From Drechslerella dactyloides (lineage: Eukaryota > Ascomycota > Orbiliomycetes > Orbiliales > Orbiliaceae): 64,000 bases of DNA. A program made the translations under genes and the position numbers. Positions 32,931 to 45,250 of the stretch are shown here, one piece after another. Numbering within the stretch: the first letter of the stretch is position 1; each line of letters starts with the position of its first letter. The stretch lies in the NCBI GenBank assembly GCA_020064725.1, contig JAGTWJ010000011.1, positions 744,001-808,000 on the forward strand, in the 5' to 3' direction. Below the pieces are notes generated by a model. It saw only the letters and a list, made by a program, of their open reading frames with translations. It was not told the DNA's origin and did no database searches.

Positions 32931-35466
32931 CGAGGCTAGCCGATCGTGGAAACGTCTCTGCGACGCGGCGTGCACGAAATTGCAGCGGCCGTCGCATGCG
33001 TCTGCATGCGAACGCACGTTCGAACTCGCGCTTCGGTTCGTATTACATATAACGTAAATTATGTAGACGTGGCGTCCAGTTCGATCGACGGGACTCGTCG
33101 ATGGTATGCACGGTGTAGTTGGGTAATCTTTGACGACACGACACGGTATTTTCCGCTGGCCATCGCGTCGAGAGCGATGGCGGTGGCTGTAACGTGATCG
33201 ATCCGGGGATATCGATCCGGCCGCCGAATGCAGGTACTTCGTAATCGTCAGACTCTTGAGATCTACTAGCGTCTACACGCACGGTCGTAGGGTGAATTTG
33301 ACCGATTGTTGTCTCTGATTTCGCGAGGTCTATGTAGGTAAGTACATATGTGTATCTCGTAGTTAACAGGCAGGAGTGATGCTATGTATATTTCTGGATC
33401 TACATTAGCATGCAATGCTATCGTCAAGGCCATTCAACAATGTTTATGCAAGTATGCACAGCGTGTTTGAATATCAACTCGAGTGTTCGAGTGTTTGGGT
33501 CTCTGGGTTGGAGATTGTGGTTGTCCAAGCTGGACATATGGTTGAGCGGTACTGGTCCGATCCAGCCGCAGCTAGTTCGCGTTCGTAAACATTGCGATGC
33601 GTTCTAGAACGATTGTAGTCGTGGGCCGTGTCGACGGATCCCACACACGACCGGATTCGTCGTGTTGGAGTTTTGCAAGCAACTCATGGGTTCAGTTGGG
33701 ACCATTCAATCAACATGCACAGATTTAGGTTCCAAGGTACAAATATCAACGTCTGATGAGACTCCAGACTCAAATTCTCTTAAGTCTCGCAGAATCGACC
33801 CCCCAGTGCCCTCAGCGACCGAGCTCCAGGATCGGCAAGCACTCAGCTAGTAGTCGACTCTTCCATTTACAATTCTAAGTTCCTCTCTGCCTTTTATGCG
33901 ACCCAGCCTAGTTAGTCTCAACCATCACACGCATCCGCTACAAAGTCGCCTTAACACCAGGTCATTCATCACCGTTGCTAGCTCACAAAATGGCGAGATA
34001 CACGGGAACTATAAATCCACCTTAAATGTGCACCCTATTCATTTATACAGTATGCACCGTTCGATATTATGCTATCACTTAATCTCGAGTCACCCTCGTG
34101 ACTGATCAATCCATAGCACTAGACGCGCTACCGGTAGTAGCGCTCAAACATAAATATACAGTGTTATATGTAGCATATACTATATAGCCGTCGGATGCGC
34201 CGTCGTTTTGTACGCGCTGGATATCAATATAATATTCAACTCCAGGAGAAACTAGCTGCCTCCTCGACGTAACTGCTCATGGCATGACCGCGCTTTACAC
34301 GACTGATAAAATCGATCGTATTATGCCGTAGCAGGACACTGGCAGGATTCGGCTGCTCGGGAGGCAATCGGACAATCAAGAAGCCGGCTGGAAAAAAACA
34401 ACTGCCTATTGCATCATGAGGAGTCTATCAGACCGTAGCCTGCAGTGCAGCAAACCTTAGGATGCCGATTCCAACTAAGCGTAGACGGAAGAATAGATCG
34501 CATGGTGTCTTGAATATATGAGCATATGCGGCTGGCGATCTAGATTGATCATGAGACTGACTAAGCACGTCCTTTTTCCGGGTTGGAACACAGAGTTCAA
34601 GGTTACACCAACAGAAGTCCTGATTGTAAGTTTCCTTGTCATGCCCTGGATAATGTTCTGTGATGGTGATTTAGATGGAAATTCTATTAGTGCAGAGTCT
34701 TGATGCAGTGTCCTTAAGTATTATCATTGAATCGAGAACTGAGCTCATTCGAATAGGCCACGGGTGCATCTGTTGGAATATTTTTTAGCTCAACTCATGA
34801 GCAAAAAAAAATGGGAATTTGAGTTCCACAAAAAATTAGCCCTTAAGCTAGCTGTCGATAGTTGTTGGCATTAATAGCTTCCAAAGCATATATACACGTA
34901 TATATGCTAGTAGAGTAAATATGAGAAGCTTCAAGGAAGGCTTGTCATCAGTAGTTTGCTTAATTAAACAAGTACCAAGTTTGCAATACTGCGATATCAA
35001 CTGGAGTACTACAGCATGGGGGCCACGATACCTCAATGGAGGGAGTATCGGAGCGTCTAAAATAGAGCATATAATATGACAAACAAAGAAGACTTCTGGA
35101 CAGCTGGTTTTTTTTTTTTCCTTTGGCTCAACATAACCAATAATTTTCTACTAAAGTATTCAGGCTTCTACCGCTTCTGGTTCACGGCACAACCTCTACC
35201 GGCCGAGCTCTCCCAGGATCCTGTCTTCTCCTTCAATCACGTTCCCTTCTTCTCCCCCTCCTTCTTCTTTCTTTCTTTCTCCAGCCGCCCGCAATACTCT
35301 CTCCTTGCTCCCGTTACTCGTTGGCCCCCTCAAACTTTTTTCTCATCGCCGGGATCGATACGTATTATAAACCTTCGACATTCAATTCACCAGCTCACGC
35401 GCTTGGGAATCGTCAAAACGATACCGTCACCGCTGACAGCAGCAGCAGCGACCCCTTTGAGAGCAA

Positions 35467-37085
35467 ATGGGCTCCCTAACTATCAACCCCGCGCATAGAT
35501 CCGAGCTCTTCACGGTCAAGATACATCAAGGTCCCATTTTCAACGCTAGAAACCTAGGAACAAACAAGTGTATTGCCGGTTTCTTCACAGGACCCGGTCT
35601 TGGTATCTCATGTGAACAGATCTTTGAGGATCTAAAAATCCTCTACCCTAATCTCAAGGTCGCTCCTCAAGGGTATCGATTAGCATTATGGGCCCAGGAG
35701 GATATGGAAATATCAATTTACCACGAAGGGGCACAAGGTGCCGATCTGGTGCTTCCAACACCGAAGCCTCCGAGAGAATGGCTAGGCGTCATGTTTCACC
35801 ACCCTGACCATTGGCGATGCTCCCAGGCCAAAGGGGAGGGCATCACTGGGCATGTCGAAGGTACGACATCAGACCATAGCTATGCATCATCCTACAGATA
35901 ATATACCTGGCTCCATACGTTGATATCTCTGTTTCAACCTTTCCGGAAGATTTGTTGACGTTTATACGCCTAACAGTAGGGTGTGCGATCATTCCGCCCC
36001 TTGATTTCAATCCCGATGATAACGGTTATATGCCGTATGATACCATATATGGTATCCCAACAGCACGCCTTTCAAGACCAACAACTCCATCGAAACGGCC
36101 TCGATCCTCAAACTCCAGCCCAAAATCTTCACTTTCCGCAGCGGATCCAGCGAAACAAGACGCGAATACTCGATCACTAGCCGAGGGCTTTCCAGTGAGT
36201 ACACGCAGCTTTGAGGAGGTAATCAAACAATATTATAGGCGTTGCGTGATCACGCAGACGGATAGCAAATTTGGATCACTCTTGTGCGGTCCCGGGTACG
36301 TCGCGGCACATATCATACCACAAAAATTGTGGTATGCATACCCAGACAGTTTTCCTCAGCTTGACAGGGATTACCCGATAAACGTGGTACCCTCTCCAAC
36401 AGCTAGTGGGGGAACGGACCTGCAACGACGAATGACAGATACTTGGGATTCAGAAAACGGTATTGTTCTTCGAGCAGATGTCCACGATATTTTTGATAAG
36501 CGTCTAATCGCGATCCATCCCGTGAGTCACCTGGCCCATAGGATTTTACAACCGCGATAATATTAACGGTCTCCCATCCAGGTCACTTTTAAGGTGCGCG
36601 TATTTGCCCCCATGGCAATCGTCGCGCCTTACCACGGACAAACAGTGGATTGGGGCCCGAGGGGCCCACCTGGAAAAGAGGCACTCGCGTACCACTACCA
36701 GCAGACTGTCCTAGAGAACGTTGGGGCCCGATTCACCTTACGCTGCAAAATTTCCACTCGCAATAAGTGGTCAGACTCCATGAACAAGATTTTGCAATCA
36801 GGTATTATCGCGCTCAACCCCTGTGACGAGAAAGAGAAAGCCATTCTGGATCGAATTCTAATCGCATCATACCATAGAATTACCATCGATCCCTACAATC
36901 ACGGAGGACATCGAACCCGGGGGGGACGGCGCTGCGGACGGATTCGAAGATACCTGGAGGCCTCGTTTGGGCAGAGCCCAAGAAGAGGAGATAAGGTCGT
37001 GGTTAGAGAAATACGACGTTTGATCTCCAACATATGTCATGTCACGACGTATAGTCGAAAATATCTCCACAGACGTTTTCTCTAG
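35467..37085 (+). CDS. Fungal HNH endonuclease-domain protein, C-terminus probably frameshifted
   Basis: Predicted protein with one HNH_2-type nuclease domain; biological role unknown. Three exons: 35467-35860, 35980-36521 and 36582-37085 (479 residues as read). Introns have GTACGA and GTGAGT donors and TAG/CAG acceptors; CTAAC is visible in intron 1. Seen: FEEVIKQYYRRCVITQTDSKFG, then AAHIIPQKLW (first His), WDSENGIVLRADVHDIFD (Asn and second His), the usual order in this fungal family. The N-terminal 130 residues match nothing I recognise. From about 36900 the frame turns Arg/Gly-rich, while the +1 frame, open from 36862 to the stop at 37021-37023, reads as a natural acidic tail (ending RSWLEKYDV), so an indel is likely near there. 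It stands alone between AT-rich spacers. Confidence 0.75.
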
Positions 37086-39242
37086 GAAACTGCACTGGAG
37101 GTCAGTGAGATAAGAGGGGGGTTATATTTGCGATACATTTTCTGTTATCTCTCTTCGTTTGAATTTCTCGAAATCTTGTCTCGCGGCATACTAAAAAGTT
37201 GCTATTTTCGACGTCAATCGGCAATACAACCACGAATAGACGAGACCGACAAGAAATAAAAAATCGGATCGCGACGGCATTTTCGAAAACGGCGTTTTCT
37301 TTTTGTGTTTAGCAGCAGACCTTGTAACTAGAGCTGGAGTAGTAGAACTCCCGCGAAGCAGCTAAGTTAGAGGTGCGCGGATCATGGAACGGAATCGAAC
37401 TCTTTCGATTTAACTAATCTTGTGAAAGATGGGCAACCCGCGACGCATGCCGTCGTTCCTAAAGTAGCATATAGCAGCATATAACTGTCGCTTACCGGCA
37501 AAGACGTCTATTATATCTTGATATCACAGCCTCCATGCCGTACCCATAGTGGGAAAGTGCAGATATTCCATGATTAACGTTTACACATACAATATGTTTA
37601 GATCGATACGGTTGTCTCGTAGGACAGACTGCCAATCCTAGGGCTGGTGAAGCCGATACGATACCGTTCTACACTTCACATCCAATTTCTTCCTGTTGTA
37701 TAATCAAGGCTGCTGGTTTATAAATTTATTATTTAGATTCAGGAATACAGGACAGTTTATCTATCAGTAGATTCAAGGAATGTTCGTCGAACACATGTAG
37801 TTCTGACCATACATTTCGGGCTTATGATATACCTATGTGTTACTTCCATCCATAGTGCACAAGTGCCCACGCATCCATCAGTCAGTGCATGGTGGCATCT
37901 GTATATATACGCATACCCAAGCTTCTATCCCACACAATCCTAGCATAGCAACAGCGCGTCCAATTTTGCCGGTTGAACGAAAGCCTCGAAAGGCCTTAAA
38001 GTCTAGACGTCTTTCACGCGATGGTAAATAAACATGACAACATGAAATGCATATATCAACCGGCCACTACGCGGCATATCGGCGTGATATTTGCAAATTT
38101 GCCAGCATCCGTACGACGACATGCCATAATATCCAGACCATCTTAATATACCGCCACCAATCGCCTTATCAGACCTGGGAAAAGTGATTGCGTCCAGTTT
38201 CTGATGAGGGTTACCTATCGCACAGGAGTTTATATGATTACCCTCCGCTCAAACTCTGTGCCTGACCGACCGTAAACGCTAACCTTGTGAAGTCGCACAA
38301 GGACCGTCGATTCATCAAAATCCTCGCCGCATGCGGATGTCAACGTCCACACTGACCATATGCATCCTAATCGGGAAATTGCAACAACCCGCTGTGTTGT
38401 CAGGACAATGAACGTTACACGACTAAACGACACCACGTCCACAGCCATATCTACTAACTACGCGTATAAACCACACGCACGCACGGGTACATTTTGCAAG
38501 GCTGGACGACTTGTTACCGAATACCAGTGCGAATAATATCGCGGTATGCAGCAGCCTACGATGTCTACGCGTCTTTGAGAGTGAAATGTAATATGTATAT
38601 CATCCAGATATTACCATTGATGTCCCGTCTGTCTACGACCGATACAAAGCCCGGTGCACTGGCACGCCGCAAAATGTCAAAAGAAAACCGGAAAACACAG
38701 AAATAGAAAAAAAAGGCAGGCACAGCAAATATGTGTAGTTTAGAAAATATAAAGAATTTCCTTAAAAAAATCAAGAATGTAAGGTAGAAAACACTGAAAT
38801 GATAAAAAGAACGCCGTAGGAAACAAGTTATACAATCAGAAAAAAGAAGGAACACTGAAAAAAGGGAAAAAAAAGAACGAAGACACAAGGTAAGAAAAAG
38901 TCAAGCAATCGCCGTCCGTCCGTCCGTCCGCCCATCATCGATGCAAAACCAGCACGAAACACAAACGAGCCTGTTGCGACCCTCACCCAATGTAAAATCT
39001 CGAAGCTTTTAGAGAGAGAGAAAACAAAAAAAGAATCTGGTTACCCCTGCAATTTTATCCCGTCGGTTCATCCCGCCCGCCTTGTATGTATGGATTGTAT
39101 GTTTCTTTTCACTTCATTACGTCGTTTCATAGCAAATGCGGCGGCCGCGCGCGGAAAATACCTCCCACAACAAGAGCGCTTCCCGCGCACGACGTCATCA
39201 CACATGTACGTGTACGTGTACGTGTACGAATCCCCGCGCCGC
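37086..39242. other. AT-rich convergent spacer
   Basis: 2.2 kb between the 3' ends of the HNH gene (plus) and the chitin synthase gene (minus). No coding region is supported. The A-rich part at 38.66-39.05 kb is on the chitin synthase side and is probably its 3' untranslated or flanking sequence. Confidence 0.5.
39205..39228. repeat. (GTACGT/TACGTG)n repeat just past the chitin synthase stop
   Basis: About four TACGTG-type units. It lies just 3' of the spliced chitin synthase stop and inside the open frame that would be read if the last intron were retained. Confidence 0.65.
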
Positions 39243-42092
39243 TTAACGACGCGCGATAAGGAACTGAATGGACGCACGAGAAAGGAACTGTTCAACCAGC
39301 AACCGTTAGCAGGCAATTCACACAACGTGATACAAGGAACGCGGGAAAGTAAACTTACAAAGACGCATCCAAGGAACCGGAAAAGCGCAAGAACGGCGTT
39401 CGACCACAGCAACAGTCTGAAGTAGAATGCCGTCCGGCTGTTGGCCTTGTTCGAGATACCAAAGCTGTCAAAGGCGGTGTCGGTGACCACGAGGACGAGG
39501 ATCGCGTTGGAGATCATCCAGAACAGAATCAAACGTGTTCGGAAGCTCTTGTACGAGTCGTCCAAGCTCTTCTTCTCCTTCGTCTCCAGAGGCTTGTACG
39601 GCGTCAACGCACGCTTCACCGTAGCCTCAAACGCAGAGTCGATATCGGCCTGCGGCTTGTCCGGTTCATCGATGACCTGGGCTTTGCCGCCGTCGGTGGC
39701 CTTGGACTGCGCAGAGGGGAGGACATCGGCCTTGTCGGATCCCTTGGTACCCCAAGACACATCGTGCCAGTTGCAGAAAGCGTAGACGTTGAGAATGTTG
39801 ACATACGACGACGCGATGAGCAAGTACTGCGGGAACGAGTGGAACAAGTGCCATGGGTCGAGGTAGAGGATCGACGAGACAATGTAGAGACCAAAAGTAG
39901 CAGCGAGAGCGATCAAGATGACACCGCTGGTCCCCTGGAAGAAGTTCTTGAAGAATTCAGCCGCGTTGCCAGCCTGCAGGTCGAACGACTGGAACGCTTT
40001 GATGACGAGGTAGACGGACAAGACGATGATGTACAGCTGGATGATGGCGAAGAAGATGAACGAAGCAATGTAAGTGTGTTTCGAACCCTTCGGTCTGTTA
40101 CCCAGTGCCAGGACGAACTGTATCATGACGAGACCAAGGTAGATGTACTGAAGAACGACGTTGATGATGCCGGTAGCGCTTCCAAATGGCCACGGCTTCT
40201 GAGGAGGCGCCGGATCGGCAGTGAGACCCATGATAACGAAAGTAGTAAGCCAGAAGTTTGCCAGACCGAACCAGGACAGGATGAGCGAGAAGATGTTGTA
40301 CAGGAGCTGGATGTGGAAGAAGAACATGCGGAGAGGGTTGTGGCTGGACCTGTAGAGACGACCGAAGTGGATCAACGAGTAGATACCGGCGGCGAACGAG
40401 CCGTTGAGCCAACGACGACGCTGACCGATGAATTCAGCCGTGCCGTCCGGAACGTCAGTCTCGCCCTTGGACAGCTTGACGTATGTCAAGTGCCACTTCT
40501 CGTTCTGCTTGGCCACCAACTCGAAACAGAGAATACGATCTTCAGCCAAGAACATGTTCTTCTTGAAGATGTTCATTCCCTCGATACCCTTCGCGCCGAG
40601 ACGCGCCGAGAGAGTGTGGTCACCGTGGAAATACTGCTCCAGAGGCCGGCCAAGGATGGCGCGGAATCGGTAAGCAGAGAACGCACCGGGGAGCACAGAA
40701 ACGTAACCGAACGAGGACTCCAACGGCTTGTCAAGAATGTTGGAAATCTTGTACTCAAAGTTCTGCGCGGCCACAAGCGGATTGATCAAGTTCTTGAGGC
40801 CTCTACCCAACATGGCGTGGATTTCACCGCAGGCACCGCCCAGATTCTTGTCGTTGTAGAAGGCCTCCCAGAGGTACAGGAGGGACTTGGGGCCTGGCTT
40901 GGTACCGGCGTCCAAGAGAATGCAGACCTCAGGATTCAAGATCTTGCCGAAGGCGTTGAACAGCCATCTGTGGGAGTTGATCTTCTTGGAGTTCTTCTGC
41001 TTCAAGCAGAACATCATCTGGACTGGGGGGAGGCACTGCGGGTCCTCGTCCTTTGGTCGGACGAGCATCTGCGAGGAAGTAACGGACAGCTGCGTTGTGT
41101 ACTCGAAAATATGCGCAACTGTCTCCTTGGTATCGATCTTCCTCTTCATGATACCGTCCTGGAAGATACCGATTGTGGCCAACACATCCAAGGTGTCTTT
41201 GTCGCAGGGGTCGATACCGTCGAAGATCAAGCAGACAACAATCTTCTGCCAGGCCGGGCCATCGCGGTTCCAAAAGTCGGACTTCTTGAGGTTGACAATT
41301 TCTCTAATGTTTTGCATGACGCCGTGCAGCGTTCTGGCGGTGAGAACCTTGTCTTCATTGTAGTAGGTGATGGCGATGAGCAACTCCGTGGATCGGTTGT
41401 ACATGGCCGGACGGAGTGTGTAACCGTTCTTCAGCGTAAAGTCATCGGGATCACAAGTAGCCGCAGTGTCTAGACAAAACGCCGCCGTTAACTCTCCATT
41501 CCATATATGGTAATTGCAGCTAAATTGGGCCCTTACATCTCAAATGCGTGAACTCTTCAGTTCCACCCTCGAGATCCTTGCTCTTATACTTTGGTAGAAT
41601 GGCATTTTGAATGGCGGATGGGACTGGGTAGTCGGTAGCGAAGACTTGACCTTGAACAAGCTTGATCTTTCTGGTAGCGTACCGACGCATATTCGATGGA
41701 GCCTGTCGTTCTCTCCAGGCCTCCGTAGACGACGCCTCCGATCGATTGTATGGCGAGGCAACACGAGTTGGGAGGCCAGCAAAGCGAGTTCCGGTCTCCG
41801 GGTAGGGCTGATGAATCTCGCTGTATTGGGTTGTCGGGCGTGCATTGGGGACATAGGTTTCCTGCAGGGTATGGTGCTGGACGTCCCCAGAGTTGAAGGG
41901 ATTATTGTCATCGTATCCGGTGGCGCCAGGATGCTGATGTTCAGGATGAGCACCCGGTTGATTGAGGAGGTTTCTCTGCTCCTCTCTCTCGTCATACTCC
42001 TCATTTACTGCCTGCTGTCCGTACGCAGAGCCCTGCTGCGGCGGGTACCCATAGCCGCCCGGCGGGCCACCGTAACCTCCTGGTTGTGCCAT
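39243..42092 (-). CDS. chsB: Class III chitin synthase
   Basis: A processive family-2 glycosyltransferase in the plasma membrane that polymerises GlcNAc from UDP-GlcNAc for hyphal wall growth. Three exons in gene order: 41537-42092, 39359-41469 and 39243-39287 (903 residues, the usual class III length). Seen: a Gly/Pro/Tyr-rich cytosolic N-terminus (MAQPGGYGGPPGGYGYPP); TLRPAMYNRSTELLIAITYYNEDK; CLKQKNSKKINSHRW; LLDAGTKPGPKSLLYLWEAF; FLAEDRILCFE; the product-binding QRRRW near residue 535; and about seven C-terminal membrane helices. The last intron (GTAAGT ... CTAAC ... CAG) restores a class III-like end, FLGCVFFLSRASIQFLIARR. Without that splice the frame runs on about 95 extra residues with no family resemblance. 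Class III rather than I/II is supported by the N-terminal and QNFEYKISNILDKPLESSFGY segments. Confidence 0.95.
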
Positions 42093-44192
42093 GTTTAAGG
42101 AGGTGTTATGGAGAGTTTGTTAGGGTGTCACGGTCTCGATGCTCGCGACTTCTTTTTTTTGAAAAATTTCTTTCTGTGGATGAAGAGTAACGCGGTTGTT
42201 CTAACGATTGGATTTTTGTGATCGTGTGTCTGTTCTGATGTTTTCTGTGCGGCAGACGTGTTAGTAGCTGGTTTGAACCCCCTAGCTCCTTTGGTGAAGC
42301 TCGACAATTACAGCCACAACGAATATTGCAAATAAAGCCCCAGGTTTCCTCGGAACCGGGGAACGACAGCCACCGAACGCGCAAAAGGGCTTGCACTTGG
42401 GATATACATACCGGAAGCAGATGGGATTGCTGGTTTTTCCGTTTGTTGGTTGTATGGCTTCAGGCCGAAAAGTAAAAAATGGTATGATATTCACACTTCC
42501 CACACAGCGGGACCGAGGGAGAAGAAGAAAAACGAACGATTGGCTAGAGATTATGAGAAGCAGCAGGTTAGATGACGAGAACGCGAGGACGATTTGCAAT
42601 AGCGATATGATACGACGTCAAAAAGGCACCTGTTGCGGCAAGCGAAGGTGATATAAGAAGCCTGACCGAGCAAGCTAAATAGAGGGAGGCAGGGAGCAGG
42701 ACACAGCTGGGGTTTTCAGCCGTGACTGGGGATGATGGATTTCAGAGGAAATAATCGAACGGTTGGAGAATGGGCGGGAGGGAGCATATATGTAGAAGGG
42801 CAGAAAGGACAGAGCGGCCTGAGGAATACCTTCAGGGGCAGCCGGCTGGGCAGAAGAATGTTTATCGTGCCTTGGGTTTGTTATTATTCTCGCCGTGCAG
42901 CAGCTGCTACGACTGATTGGTGCTACCGCGGCGGGATGTGTCTTAGCGTCGACGTCGACAGCAGGCGGACCTTGTGGGAAAGTCGGGCTTGCTTGGGCTC
43001 TGACTTGGGGGCCAGCTGTGTGCGACGAAAACAAATTTTCGGGGAGAGCGAGAGTGGAGGGTCGATGCGAGCTGCGGTGCGGCGCGGCGGGTGATGGAGG
43101 AGGATGGGGAGTAGGAGTAGGAGGACAGGAGAGCAGGAAGTAACTGTACGTACCAGGCAGGCGGAACACGCGAGAGTATCGTCAAATATAACACGGCCGT
43201 GTAGCGACAACGAAGGGCGGTGACAACGACGGTGACGACGACGACGAAAGGAAGCGGTGAAGAAGACGACGGTGGATATTTAAAATGGCGGTGTCACAGC
43301 GGCCGGGAGGGACGGCGATGATGAAATAGTGCTTAGAGAGAGGAGGGTTGAGGGGGGCAGGTCAAAGGAGGGAAGTGAAGGGAGAGGAGGAAAAGAAATG
43401 AAATCTCAGATCGAAGGAGCAGCTTGACGACGGGGGACAGCTTCCGTTAAAACAGCAGCAGCGCTGGACGACGTCCACCCATCGGAGACACACACACTTG
43501 CCGTAACGCACGCTATCTCTCGCCGCTCTCCTTTTGCAGACAGGAACGGACTGTCCAGAAGAACCCGAACCCTCTTCGATCTGACGAAAGGTTGCGTATC
43601 GTGCTTGCTCTCTTTGTCAGTCACTAGCCCTCACCACGCCCGCCGCCTTTCCTTTTTCCGCGCTCGCTCTCGACCGGGCTGACCTATTTTTACTCGGGGC
43701 CTCAGGGGCAGCCATGCAAGCTGTCGACCAAGTAATGCAAATCCATCTACCCAACCCTGGCTCGCTCCTCGGCCCTGCCTCGTTCTCGCCAGACACCACG
43801 GACGAATTTGCCCTTCAGGTCGTCGGGGAGAACGCCTGGCGGTCTGCTGTCTGCAGTAAGATAGCTACTTTAGCTACCACCCTGCCTGGCTCTCTCTCAC
43901 TCTTCCCACACCGGCCTAACCCCGGCCGGCCTTCTAGAAAAAAACGGCCAGCGGAGCTGAGCCCTCGACCTCGACCGTCGACGAGCTGACCTCGCCATCA
44001 TGACCTTTCGAGCTGGTCACGTCCGGCCGTGCAGCTACATGGCTGTCCTCCACCCTTCGACGCTTGGCTGCATCGAGACCATCTCCGTCAAGGGCAGGAG
44101 GGCGGCCCTCCCTCGTTAACGTTTTCATGAGAGCCGGTAGCCGCAAATCGGATCTAAACGACCCAAACGAAGCTTGCCGGCACATGTATCTC

Positions 44193-44227
44193 GAGCACGG
44201 AATACACATCTGGTACATTCCGTGCTC
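44193..44227. repeat. Inverted repeat, 11-bp perfect arms, 13-nt loop
   Basis: GAGCACGGAAT at 44193-44203 is followed, after 13 bases, by its exact complement ATTCCGTGCTC at 44217-44227. It can form a stable hairpin in RNA of either strand. No gene boundary lies nearby, so a terminator role is not evident. Confidence 0.7.
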
Positions 44228-45080
44228 TCTGTCCGCACTCGGACCGTGCAAGTACCCCATCCATCTCAGCCCGTCAGACGAAAAGAAAGAAGAAAAAGCC
44301 AAAGGGCTGAGCTTGGCCGCACTGGCGCATACACGCCAAACCGCTTGTGAAAGATCTGGACAGCTTTACCCGACGATGATTACCCTCCCTTTCACTTTTT
44401 TCTGATATATACGAGCTCACGCTAAATGAACACTCTCACCCGATCTTTTGCTTTCCTGTCCCTCACATCCCAAGACCCCGTATAAGCAAAGTAAGATGAG
44501 ACCTTGTGACAAAAAGCAGATTGCATTCAGAGAAGCACTCGAACAACCGGCTCACTCACTCACTCAACCCGCGCCCGCACTGTCGCAAGCTACAGACAGG
44601 CAGCTGGGGGACGCACACTGGTAATATCCGAAGGTACCTATACCTGGAGGTACAGGATCGCCGGGCAAGCAAAACCTAGCTTCTTGGCATTTGAGGCATT
44701 GGCACGGGGCGAGCGAGGTGCGAGGGAAAAGCAGTCGAAAAGGGCTGCAGCGCTGTCGACACCTTGCACAAATCAAACAAGCTTGAAACAGAATGAGCCG
44801 TTGGGCCTTCTCCTTATTTCGTACGTTTACGTCCGGCTCAGCGTCCACGTCCGTACACCTGCCCGTCCGCCAATTGACACGCGAAAAACTCAACTCGGTG
44901 GGCGGGTTGGCTGGCCGTGCTTTTTCTTCCCGCACGCCGCATCGAAGGAGAAGGTGTGGTGCGTGTGTGGTGGTATCGAGCGCATCTACGCTCTCGATAT
45001 GTCGAGATTCCCATGCTTGACTTTTCTTTTCTCGCGTGGGCGTGCGTACGTCTGAGGTGGAGCAGGGCAAGGCAACAAGG

Positions 45081-45105
45081 CAAGCAAGCAGGCAAGCAAG
45101 CAAAC
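45081..45105. repeat. (CAAG)n microsatellite
   Basis: Tandem CAAG/CAGG units; a second, longer (AAGC)n array lies at 45230-45250, about 130 bases downstream. Confidence 0.65.
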
Positions 45106-45229
45106 GACCGAGATCTTTTGCAATGAGACATCCAAGCCACACCGGCGAGCGAGACCCGTCAACCAACCACCATGGGCCAAAAATAACGGCAAGGGTGCTG
45201 TCAACCTCGCGAAAGAGGTCATTCACGTC

Positions 45230-45250
45230 AAGCAAGCAAGCAAGCAAGCG
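45230..45250. repeat. (AAGC)n microsatellite
   Basis: Five tandem AAGC units, the same repeat unit as the array at 45081-45105. Confidence 0.7.

Larger units (their letters stand above)
27186..35466. other. Long divergent spacer (8.3 kb) without convincing genes
   Basis: Lies between atfA (minus) and the HNH gene (plus). The atfA-proximal 3 kb has strong purine/pyrimidine asymmetry: GA tracts at about 27362-27410 and 27898-27928, T-rich at 27505-27541, poly-A at 29668-29684. Open frames of 200-270 codons occur here, but their translations are low-complexity with no domain. The section from about 33.6 to 35.2 kb is AT-richer. It may include a very long atfA promoter and leader, noncoding transcripts or decayed sequence. 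No tRNA or rRNA was recognised. Confidence 0.5.

Noticed and set aside
36036..36056. ATACCATATATGGTAT palindrome
   Set aside because: It lies inside HNH-gene coding sequence, is short and AT-rich, and is likely chance.
37380..37470. Possible tRNA-like segment with GGAATCGAACTC
   Set aside because: No matching acceptor stem or anticodon arm could be folded around it by eye.
39764..41473. 569-codon plus-strand frame
   Set aside because: Antisense of the class III chitin synthase. Its acidic, Glu/Asp/Val-rich translation has no family resemblance.
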